A DNA stretch of 64,000 nucleotides from RGIG6307 sp964424345 (GTDB lineage Bacteria > Bacillota > Clostridia > Lachnospirales > Lachnospiraceae): the NCBI GenBank assembly GCA_964424345.1, contig CAYRIK010000006.1, forward strand, positions 1 to 64,000. Direction: 5' to 3'. The position numbers and the translations under genes are program-made. The notes below the pieces were generated by a model. The model was not told the origin of the DNA and did not search any database. It was given only the letters and a program-made list of their open reading frames with translations. Below are positions 18,118 to 25,198 of the stretch, one piece after another. The first letter of the stretch is position 1. Every line of letters starts with the position of its first letter.

Positions 18118-18222
18118 TTAATGTGAAAATGATGTGAATTCCTTTTTATGCTGTAGCTGCAGAATGCGTCAAAAGAGGAGAGTAAATGCAATGTGAGGTG
18201 TCTCATGTTGCATTTATTTTTT
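18100..18222 (+). ncRNA. candidate operator-controlled small RNA of about 123 bases
   Basis: Between the promoter above and a very strong terminator (14-bp stem 18184-18197 with 18202-18215, loop GTGT, then ATTTTTT) there is no reading frame longer than about ten codons with a ribosome site. The transcript would contain an unpaired-looking ATTCCTTTTTAT segment complementary to A/G-rich ribosome binding sites. This is the usual form of a metal- or stress-regulated sRNA, but the terminator might instead serve the glycosidase operon upstream. Expression is unproven. Confidence 0.4.
18184..18222 (+). terminator. intrinsic terminator of the candidate sRNA or glycosidase operon
   Basis: 14-bp stem with two G-T pairs, tetraloop GTGT, T-tract at 18217-18222. 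Confidence 0.9.
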
Positions 18223-18244
18223 GTCCACTTTGTTCTCTATTTTC

Positions 18245-18273
18245 TTGACGGTCATTTATAAAATGAGTATAAT
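18245..18273 (+). promoter_or_regulatory. promoter of the prepilin peptidase-like gene
   Basis: TTGACG at 18245-18250, 17-bp spacer, TATAAT at 18268-18273. Confidence 0.85.
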
Positions 18274-18336
18274 ACTGAGACTACAAGATAGAATATAAGG
18301 TTGATTATCAACAGAACTCATTATAAGGAAAATCCA

Positions 18337-18747
18337 ATGTTAAAAATGCTATATTTATTCATTTTACTAAAGACAGCACTTTCTGATTGGAAATATAAAA
18401 AAATCAGCAATCGATATGTTATATATATTTTGTTGTTGGTTTTTGTTCAAATGCTATGTAGTCAACAACTGTCTATAGCAGAAAGAATAGCAGCAGCACT
18501 TATATTTTCGCTTCCTATGCTTTTGATTTCTTGTATAAAGTCTGGAGCTTTTGGAGGAGGAGATATAAAATTTGCAGCAGTAAATGGTTTGTTGCTTGGG
18601 ATGGATATGATGCTGTATGCAATGTGGATTGCAAGTCTGACAGCCGGTGTATATGCTCTTTTTTTATTGTGTGTACACAAAAATAAAAAAGAAATATTTG
18701 CATTCGGACCATTTTTAGCCTTAGGCTTTGGAATTGCATATTTATAA
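18337..18747 (+). CDS. A24-family prepilin peptidase-like protein (CpaA/TadV size)
   Basis: 136 residues with about four helices. It has both aspartates of the A24 aspartyl peptidases: Asp17 in LSDWKYKKISN and Asp near 76 in GAFGGGDIKF (the GxGD motif). Such enzymes cut the leader of type IV or Flp prepilins at the membrane. The N-methylation domain of PilD is absent, as in CpaA/TadV. The frame opens at a TTG at 18301; AAGGA places the ATG at 18337. No pilin or assembly gene is in the window, so this is an orphan. Confidence 0.8.
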   Translation: MLKMLYLFILLKTALSDWKYKKISNRYVIYILLLVFVQMLCSQQLSIAERIAAALIFSLPMLLISCIKSGAFGGGDIKFAAVNGLLLGMDMMLYAMWIASLTAGVYALFLLCVHKNKKEIFAFGPFLALGFGIAYL

Positions 18748-18774
18748 ATTTCTAGTATCTGTTTTTTCAAAACA

Positions 18775-18803
18775 TTTACAATTTCTGCTAACTATGATAA
18801 ACT
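18775..18803 (+). promoter_or_regulatory. promoter of the alcohol dehydrogenase leader
   Basis: TTTACA at 18775-18780, 17-bp spacer, TGA plus TAAACT at 18798-18803. Confidence 0.55.
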
Positions 18804-18809
18804 AATGAC

Positions 18810-18906
18810 AGGGAGTACGCACAATACTGTGCGTGTGTAATGTGCGAGGCGGCGCAAACCGCTTTGTTCCTATAAACATCTTTTACAAAATGCAAGGAGA
18901 TAAAAC
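18810..18906 (+). ncRNA. structured 5' leader of the alcohol dehydrogenase gene
   Basis: GC-rich island in an AT-rich gap. Hairpins: ACGCACA / TGTGCGT (18817-18823 with 18828-18834) and GCGG / CCGC (18849-18852 with 18859-18862, loop CGCAAA). The CGCAC arm could instead pair with GTGCG at 18842-18846, so two exclusive folds are possible. It does not match a riboswitch class that I recognise. The gene's ribosome site (AAGGAG) lies about 30 bases downstream of the folded part. Confidence 0.4.
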
Positions 18907-20055
18907 ATGAACAGTTTTGAAATTAAAACCAAAATATTTTTTGGTGACCAGGCATTAGACAGATTAAAAGAAATACCTTACAAGAAAGTATTAGTCATTA
19001 CCGATCCTTTTATCGCACAGAGCGGAATGATTGATTCTATTGTAAATCCTCTGAAAGAGGGCGGTATTACTTATGATATCTTCAGTGATGTCGTACCAGA
19101 TCCTCCAATCGAAAAGATTAGTCTTGGCGTAAAGAAATTATTAGAGTATAAGCCAGAAGCAATCGTAGCAGTAGGCGGTGGTTCTGCAATTGACTCTTCT
19201 AAGTCTATTCGTGACTTTGCTCTTAAGATTGATAACTATGGTAAGGTTGCTTTGATTGCAATTCCTACTACAAGCGGTACTGGCTCTGAAGTTACTTCTT
19301 TTGCAGTAGTATCTGACAGACAGGCTAACCGTAAATATCCATTAGTATCTCCATCTTTAACTCCAGAAGAGACTATTTTGGATGCAGAATTAGTTCGCAG
19401 TGTACCACCAGCAATCACAGCAGATACTGGTATGGACGTATTCACACATGCAATCGAGGCTTGTGTAAGTACAGCACGCAATGATTTTGCGACTGCTTTA
19501 GCAGAAAAGTCTATTGAAATGGTTGGTGTATTCCTTTTAAGAGCATACTTAGATGGAAATGACACACATGCAAGACAGAAAATGCATACAGCTTCCTGTT
19601 TAGCAGGTTTAGCATTTAACTCCGCTTCTCTTGGTTTAAATCATGGTATGGCACATCAGCTTGGTGCTTTATTCCACATTCCACATGGTCGTGCAAATGC
19701 GATGTTATTACCTCACATTATCGAGTATAACAGTGGTATCAACAAGTACAGCAAGAGCCAGCAGGAATATTTACCAGCAGTAAAGCAGTACTGCAATGTT
19801 GCACATATTCTTGGTCTTAACAACTACAACGAAGTCATGACTGTTCGTTCTTTAGTATACTGGGTACAGTGCATGCTTAACGAAATGAACATTCCATTAT
19901 CCATTTCTCAGATGGGTAAGATTACAAAGGAAGAGTACATGAGCAAGGTAGAAGCTATGGCAGATGCTGCATTAGCAGATGCTTGTACAGCTACAAACCC
20001 AAGAGTACCAACAAAGGAAGAAGTAGTACAGATGTACATCAATTTATGGGAATAA
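18907..20055 (+). CDS. iron-containing alcohol dehydrogenase (propanol/butanol type)
   Basis: 382 residues, the standard size of group III iron-dependent alcohol dehydrogenases, which interconvert aldehydes and alcohols with NAD(P)H. It has the dinucleotide motif VGGGSAIDSSK near 93-103, the TTSGTGSEVT loop, and the metal ligands in TGMDVFTHAIEA and GLNHGMAHQLGALFHIPHGRANA. The sequence resembles PduQ-type propanol dehydrogenases, but no microcompartment genes are near. Monocistronic, with a structured leader and its own terminator. Confidence 0.92.
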   Translation: MNSFEIKTKIFFGDQALDRLKEIPYKKVLVITDPFIAQSGMIDSIVNPLKEGGITYDIFSDVVPDPPIEKISLGVKKLLEYKPEAIVAVGGGSAIDSSKSIRDFALKIDNYGKVALIAIPTTSGTGSEVTSFAVVSDRQANRKYPLVSPSLTPEETILDAELVRSVPPAITADTGMDVFTHAIEACVSTARNDFATALAEKSIEMVGVFLLRAYLDGNDTHARQKMHTASCLAGLAFNSASLGLNHGMAHQLGALFHIPHGRANAMLLPHIIEYNSGINKYSKSQQEYLPAVKQYCNVAHILGLNNYNEVMTVRSLVYWVQCMLNEMNIPLSISQMGKITKEEYMSKVEAMADAALADACTATNPRVPTKEEVVQMYINLWE

Positions 20056-20084
20056 TTTCTGCATAAAGATACATTCTTTTTGAG

Positions 20085-20122
20085 TGCCTGTCAGGACATT
20101 TTTGTCTTTGACAGGCATTTTT
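20085..20122 (+). terminator. terminator after the alcohol dehydrogenase
   Basis: Stem TGCCTGTCA / TGACAGGCA with an inner GGAC / GTCT, then TTTTT. Confidence 0.9.
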
Positions 20123-20203
20123 GGTTTATTGTAGAATTACTCATTTTCTGGTAAAACAAAACGTCTTTCTGTTAATAGAGGCTCTTTTTTTTCGGATTTT
20201 GGG

Positions 20204-20232
20204 TTGACTATAATATATAAAATGAGTAGAAT
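20204..20232 (+). promoter_or_regulatory. promoter of the ATP-grasp/esterase/plsY operon
   Basis: TTGACT at 20204-20209, 17-bp spacer, TAGAAT at 20227-20232. A small hairpin with GTCAG / CTGAC arms follows at about 20245-20267. Confidence 0.82.
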
Positions 20233-20285
20233 AATAAAAAAAGGTCAGACAAGAAAGATACGCCTGACGGAATGGGGGAGCCTAT

Positions 20286-21473
20286 ATGAATTTTGTATTC
20301 CTATCACCGAATTTTCCCGAATCGTATTATAATTTTACTGCAGCTTTAAAGAGAAATGGAGTAAATACATTGGGAATTGGCGATGAGCCTTATGAAACAA
20401 TGAGCCAAAATGTAAAGGACTCACTGACTGAATATTATAAAGTAAGCAGCCTTGAAAATTACGATGAAGTATATCGTGCATGTGCATATTTCACATTTAA
20501 GTACGGAAGAATTGATGGACTGGAAAGTAACAACGAATATTGGTTGTTAAGAGATGCTCAGTTAAGAACAGACTTTAATATCAAAGGCTTAAATAACGAT
20601 ACTATTGATGGTATTAAGTATAAGAGCAAGATGAAAGAGTACTATGCAAAGGCTGGAGTAAAGACAGCAAGATACCACATGGTAACAACTTTGGAAGAAG
20701 GACTTGCTTTTATTGGACAGGTTGGCTATCCAGTTATTGTAAAGCCGGACAATGGAGTTGGTGCGGCAGCTACTTACAAGCTCAAAAATGAACAGGAATT
20801 GATTGACTTTTACGCACATCTTCCTGAAGTACCATATATTATGGAAGAGTTTATTAACGGTCATTTAGTGTCTTATGATGGTATTTGTGATTCTGATCGC
20901 AATATTATTTTTGAAACAAGTCACTTTTTCCCAGAACCAGTTATGAACGTCGTAAATGATAATTTGGATCTTTGGTATTACTCTAAAAAAGAGATTCCAG
21001 AAGATTTAAAGGATGCAGGCCGCAGAACAATCAAATCATTTGCATGTAATTCCCGTTTCTTCCACTGTGAGTTCTTTATCTTAAAAGAAGATAAAGAAGG
21101 TCTTGGAAAAGCAGGAGAAATCTTTGGATTGGAAGTAAATATGCGTCCACCAGGAGGATTTACTCCAGATATGATGAACTTTGCAAATGACATTGACGTA
21201 TACCAGATTTGGGCAAATATGATTTGCTATGATCAGGGATATTTTAATCCTGAGCAAAGACCATATACTTGCGCTTATGCAGGCCGCAGAAAAGATGGCA
21301 CATATAAGCATACATTACAGGAAGTATTTGATAAATATGGCGATCATATTGTTTTATACAAAGAAATGCCTGATGTATTAGCAGGTGCTATGGGTAATCA
21401 TGCTACAATGGCAAGATTTACAACAGAAGAAGAAATGTTTGAATTTGTACACTTTGCATTAGAAAGAGAATAG
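20286..21473 (+). CDS. ATP-grasp enzyme of unknown substrate
   Basis: 395 residues. Fold order: N-terminal Rossmann-like preATP-grasp part (VFLSPNFPESYYNF), then ATP-grasp domains with YPVIVKPDNGVGAAATYKL near 148-166, IMEEFINGH near 187, and the metal-binding GEIFGLEVNMRPPGG near 280. The pattern is that of carboxylate-amine ligases such as the carbamoyl-phosphate synthase large-subunit group. GGGGGAG precedes the ATG. It is directly followed by an esterase; the two may build and edit one ligated product. Function unknown. Confidence 0.8.
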   Translation: MNFVFLSPNFPESYYNFTAALKRNGVNTLGIGDEPYETMSQNVKDSLTEYYKVSSLENYDEVYRACAYFTFKYGRIDGLESNNEYWLLRDAQLRTDFNIKGLNNDTIDGIKYKSKMKEYYAKAGVKTARYHMVTTLEEGLAFIGQVGYPVIVKPDNGVGAAATYKLKNEQELIDFYAHLPEVPYIMEEFINGHLVSYDGICDSDRNIIFETSHFFPEPVMNVVNDNLDLWYYSKKEIPEDLKDAGRRTIKSFACNSRFFHCEFFILKEDKEGLGKAGEIFGLEVNMRPPGGFTPDMMNFANDIDVYQIWANMICYDQGYFNPEQRPYTCAYAGRRKDGTYKHTLQEVFDKYGDHIVLYKEMPDVLAGAMGNHATMARFTTEEEMFEFVHFALERE

Positions 21474-21482
21474 GTGATACAT

Positions 21483-22244
21483 ATGCATACACAGTATTAT
21501 AGAGAATATTCCGCGTACTTAAATCGCGACATGGAATTTAAAGTGTATGGTCATGCAGGACTTCCAGTTGTGATATTCCCTTGTCAGGATGGAAAATTCT
21601 GGGATTTTGAAAGTCGTGGTATGGTAGATACCGTTGCAGATAAAATCGAAGCCGGATTGATGCAGTTATATTGCATTTCCAGTGTCGATGAAGAAACATG
21701 GAGTGCAAAGGGCGGCGATTATCAGGGACGTATCTGGTGGCATGAACAGTGGTTTGCATATATTTGCGAAGAATTTTTACCAAGACTTCATGAAATCCAC
21801 AGCTTATATGATGAGACTGATTATCATGGACAAGTATTGCTCAGTGGTGCAAGTATGGGTGGTTATCATTGCGTAAACTTTTATTTAAGAAGACCGGATT
21901 TGTTTGGCGGATGCTTATCTTTAAGCGGTCTGTTCCATGCAGGATATTTCTTTGAAGGATATGATAATCTGGATATTTATTTAAATTCCCCAGTAGATTG
22001 TTTGCCACAGATGCCAGTGGATCATCCATTGGTAGAGCAGTATCGTAAAGGTACGATTATTTTGTGCTGCGGACAGGGAGCATGGGAAGATGAAGCGAAA
22101 GCCGATGCAAGAATCATGAAAAGAGAGTTTGCTCGTCTTGGTGTACCGGCATGGGTAGACCTTTGGGGCGAGGATGTAAATCATGACTGGCCATGGTGGA
22201 TGATTCAGTTCCCATACTATATGAACAAAATATTAGAAAGATAA
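21483..22244 (+). CDS. esterase-D-like alpha/beta hydrolase
   Basis: 253 residues. The nucleophile elbow GASMGGYH puts Ser near residue 123; Asp and His candidates lie in VDLWGEDVNHDWPWW near the C-terminus. It matches the putative esterase family (Esterase D / tributyrin esterase-like). No signal peptide. A GTG at 21474 abuts the previous stop, but AGGTGAT at 21472-21478 fits the ATG at 21483. Part of a three-gene operon with the ATP-grasp enzyme and plsY. Confidence 0.85.
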   Translation: MHTQYYREYSAYLNRDMEFKVYGHAGLPVVIFPCQDGKFWDFESRGMVDTVADKIEAGLMQLYCISSVDEETWSAKGGDYQGRIWWHEQWFAYICEEFLPRLHEIHSLYDETDYHGQVLLSGASMGGYHCVNFYLRRPDLFGGCLSLSGLFHAGYFFEGYDNLDIYLNSPVDCLPQMPVDHPLVEQYRKGTIILCCGQGAWEDEAKADARIMKREFARLGVPAWVDLWGEDVNHDWPWWMIQFPYYMNKILER

Positions 22245-22249
22245 TAGAT

Positions 22250-22900
22250 ATGAAAATACTTTTTTGTGCTCTGTTAGGGTATGCGTTTGGCAATGTCAAT
22301 ACTGCATACATACTCAGTAAAAAACAAGGATTTGACATACGCACGAAAGGCTCTGGAAATGCAGGAGCATCGAATGTAGTGCTGATTATGGGCAGAAAGG
22401 CTGGTATGTTTACTGCGGTAGCAGATATTTTGAAAGCCTTTTTTGCAGTCGTAATCGCCGGAATGTTGTTTGCGGATCTTCCGACAGCCAAAGAACTTGC
22501 CGGTATCAGTTGTGTATTAGGTCACATCTTTCCAGTTACTATGGAATTTAAAGGTGGAAAAGGACTGGCATGTATGGCAGGAAGTGTGCTGGCATACAGT
22601 CCGAAAATGTTTGTCGTGTTGCTTGCGATAGAGGCAGTAGTTGCATTAGTGACGGATTATGTATGCCTGATACCGATTACGGGTTCTATTTTGATTACTA
22701 TCTTATATGCTCGTAAATATGGAATCAATTCCATAGTAGGTATGATGTGTGTTACGATAGTTGTAATTGTACTAAAGCATATGGAAAATCTGCAGCGCAT
22801 TACAAAAGGACTGGAAGTAAAAATCAGTTATTTGTGGAAAGGCGATGCAGAAATAGATCGAGTAAAAGCAAATAAAGAGCTTCAAAATTCAGAATGTTAA
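22250..22900 (+). CDS. plsY: glycerol-3-phosphate acyltransferase PlsY
   Basis: 216-residue membrane protein that moves an acyl group from acyl-phosphate to glycerol-3-phosphate, the first step of phospholipid synthesis. It has the three PlsY motifs: TKGSGNAGASNV near 31-42, GHIFPVTMEFKGGKGLA near 88-104, and a later KHMENLQRI segment, plus five or so helices. The frame extends upstream into the esterase, but the ATG at 22250 gives the normal N-terminus; the ribosome site is weak (AGAAAG), which suggests coupling with the esterase five bases before. Confidence 0.92.
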   Translation: MKILFCALLGYAFGNVNTAYILSKKQGFDIRTKGSGNAGASNVVLIMGRKAGMFTAVADILKAFFAVVIAGMLFADLPTAKELAGISCVLGHIFPVTMEFKGGKGLACMAGSVLAYSPKMFVVLLAIEAVVALVTDYVCLIPITGSILITILYARKYGINSIVGMMCVTIVVIVLKHMENLQRITKGLEVKISYLWKGDAEIDRVKANKELQNSEC

Positions 22901-22901
22901 A

Positions 22902-22950
22902 AGTCTGTCTGATAAAATTACGATGTGATTTTGTCAGACGGGCTTTTTTT
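22902..22950 (+). terminator. terminator after plsY
   Basis: 17-bp stem 22902-22918 with 22928-22944 (several G-T pairs), then TTTTTT. Confidence 0.9.
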
Positions 22951-22963
22951 GTGTCTGCTATTA

Positions 22964-22992
22964 TTGACAAATGGAAAATTGTGGGGCATAAT
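22964..22992 (+). promoter_or_regulatory. promoter of the marR-ABC-ABC operon
   Basis: TTGACA at 22964-22969, 17-bp spacer, CATAAT at 22987-22992. Confidence 0.85.
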
Positions 22993-23008
22993 AATTAAGA
23001 GCTTAATT
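22993..23008. promoter_or_regulatory. palindromic operator, probable MarR autoregulatory site
   Basis: AATTAAG-AG-CTTAATT, a perfect 7-bp inverted repeat that begins directly after the -10 box. A repressor bound here would block transcription of its own gene and the exporter genes. Confidence 0.7.
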
Positions 23009-23045
23009 AAAACTTATGAATTATACTTAGAGGAAAGGAGAACTT

Positions 23046-23483
23046 ATGGAAAAAAGAGAACGTAGTGTGATGATGGCAATTTCCAGAACGAGGCGTGCAT
23101 GGGCAGATCATATGAAAGAAATCGCGTTAGAACTTGGAATTCCAGATTCTTATAGAACGATTATTTTTTATTTACATAGAAATGCTGGAGCAAATCAAAA
23201 AAATATTGCGGATTTTGCAAATATCACTACGGCAGCAGTAAATCAGAGTGTGAAAGAAATGCTCGCAAAAGGATATCTTCGAAAAGAGATTGATGAAGCA
23301 GATCGAAGATACACAAAGTTGTATCTGACACAAAAAGGTGAAGAAACTGCTTTAAAATTACGCGAAAAACTGCATAAATCAGATGAAGTGATTACAGAAG
23401 CAATCACACCTGAAAAAGAAGCAGAAATAATCGCACTGTTAGACAAAATTTATGAATGCATAAGGGGGGACTTACCTTGTTAA
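23046..23483 (+). CDS. MarR-family transcriptional regulator
   Basis: 145 residues with a winged helix: GIPDSYRTIIFYLHRNAGANQKNIADFANITTAAVNQSVKEMLAKGYLRKEIDEADRRYTKLYLTQKG is the classic MarR DNA-binding region, flanked by dimerisation helices. Such repressors respond to small lipophilic compounds. AGGAAAGGAG precedes the ATG. Its stop overlaps the start of the first exporter gene, so all three genes form an operon, and the palindrome at 22993 is the likely operator. Confidence 0.92.
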   Translation: MEKRERSVMMAISRTRRAWADHMKEIALELGIPDSYRTIIFYLHRNAGANQKNIADFANITTAAVNQSVKEMLAKGYLRKEIDEADRRYTKLYLTQKGEETALKLREKLHKSDEVITEAITPEKEAEIIALLDKIYECIRGDLPC

Positions 23484-25198
23484 AGTATTTAAAAAAGTAT
23501 TGGATATTTTGCGTATTAGCACCAATATTTATGTTTGGTGAGGTAGCAATGGACTTGATGCAGCCGGATATGATGGCTGAGATTGTAGACAATGGTGTTT
23601 TGAAAAATGATATGACATTGATTATTACAGTCGGAATTCGTATGGTAATCTTTGTTGCAATCGGTGGTATGTGTGGTGTATTGTGTGGTGTATTTGCCAA
23701 TATTGCAGCACAGAATTTTGGAAATGATCTTAGAAAAGATTTGTTTTCTCGTATTATGTCTTTGTCCTTTCAGGAAACAGATAAAATTTCTACCGGTTCT
23801 TTAGTAACAAGACTTTCTAATGACGTTAATCAGGTTCAAATGATGGTTATGATGTCTATTCGAGGATTTGTACGAAATATTGTCATGTTTGTAGGCGGTA
23901 TTATTATGTTATACAGTCAGTCACCAAGATTTGCGTTGATTGCTGCATGCGGTTTACCATTTGTATTGGTATTTGTTACATTCTTCTTAAGAAAAGCCTC
24001 TCCTTTATTTTCTGTTGTTCAGAAAAAATTAGATGGTATCAATAATGTTATGCAAGAAGACGTAGCAGGTGCAAGAGTTGTAAAAGCGTATGTAAAAGAA
24101 GCGTATGAATTAGACCGTTTCCAGAAGGCAAACGAAGCACTTTGTGATGAAAGCCTTCGCGTACAGACTTTATTAGCTTTTATGAGTCCATGCTTAAATA
24201 TCGTATTAAATGTCTGTATCGTAACGGTTATCTTAGTAGGTGGTTATACCGTAAGAACAGGAGGAGATTTGACACCTGGTAATGTTATGGCCGGTATTAC
24301 ATATCTTTCTCAGATTTTGCACGGTGTTACATTTATGGCAAATATTTTCCAGACATTTACAAGAGCAAAAGCATCTGCAGATCGTATCAACGAAGTATAC
24401 AATAGTCCTGAAGTAATCTTAGATGGAACATTAAAAGAAGAAAGCACAAAGACTGGAGAAATTGAATTTAAGCATGTAAGTTTTGCTTATCCAGAAACTC
24501 CGGATCAGAAAATATTAGAGGATATTTCTTTCAAGGTAGAAAAAGGAGAAACATTTGCAATTATTGGAGAAACAGGTTGTGGCAAGACTTCTTTTGTAAA
24601 TTTAATTCCTCGTTTCTATGATGTAACAGATGGTGAAATTTTAGTAGATGGCCACAACATAAAAGAGTATCCGTTAAATACACTTCGAGATAAAATTTCT
24701 ATTGTATTACAAAAGGCTGAGTTATACTCCAGAACGATTGAAGAAAATATCCGCTGGGGTAAACCTGATGCAACATTTGAAGAAGTGCAAAAAGCAGCAA
24801 AGATTGCACAGGCAGATCGTTTTATTGAATCTGCAAAAAATGGATATGAGACAATGGTAACAGAAAGAGGTCATTCTCTTTCAGGTGGACAAAAACAGCG
24901 TATTTCTATTGCAAGAGCTGTTTTAAAAGAGCATGAAATTTTAATCTTTGATGACTCTACAAGTGCATTGGATTTAAAAACAGAGGCTTCTTTATATGAA
25001 GCACTTCGCAAGGAATGTCCGGATAAAACAAAGATTATCATTGCACAGCGTATTGCATCTATCAAAGGCGCAGACCGCATTGCTGTATTGGAAAAAGGAA
25101 AGATTGCAGCACTTGGTACACATGAAGAATTATTGAAGAATTCTGAAATCTATCAGGATATTTATCGTTCACAGATGAAGGAAGGAGGTCAGGAATAA
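23477..25198 (+). CDS. ABC exporter half-transporter, first subunit (degenerate catalytic site)
   Basis: 573 residues: six-helix type IV exporter domain (1-310) and a nucleotide-binding domain with Walker A GETGCGKTS near 363, signature LSGGQ and Walker B ILIFDDSTSALD, in which Asp replaces the catalytic Glu. That replacement is typical of one half of heterodimeric exporters such as BmrCD or EfrCD. The start is a TTG at 23477 placed by AGGGGGG; an ATG at 23456 is inside marR and less likely. It overlaps the next subunit by one base. Confidence 0.92.
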   Translation: MLKYLKKYWIFCVLAPIFMFGEVAMDLMQPDMMAEIVDNGVLKNDMTLIITVGIRMVIFVAIGGMCGVLCGVFANIAAQNFGNDLRKDLFSRIMSLSFQETDKISTGSLVTRLSNDVNQVQMMVMMSIRGFVRNIVMFVGGIIMLYSQSPRFALIAACGLPFVLVFVTFFLRKASPLFSVVQKKLDGINNVMQEDVAGARVVKAYVKEAYELDRFQKANEALCDESLRVQTLLAFMSPCLNIVLNVCIVTVILVGGYTVRTGGDLTPGNVMAGITYLSQILHGVTFMANIFQTFTRAKASADRINEVYNSPEVILDGTLKEESTKTGEIEFKHVSFAYPETPDQKILEDISFKVEKGETFAIIGETGCGKTSFVNLIPRFYDVTDGEILVDGHNIKEYPLNTLRDKISIVLQKAELYSRTIEENIRWGKPDATFEEVQKAAKIAQADRFIESAKNGYETMVTERGHSLSGGQKQRISIARAVLKEHEILIFDDSTSALDLKTEASLYEALRKECPDKTKIIIAQRIASIKGADRIAVLEKGKIAALGTHEELLKNSEIYQDIYRSQMKEGGQE

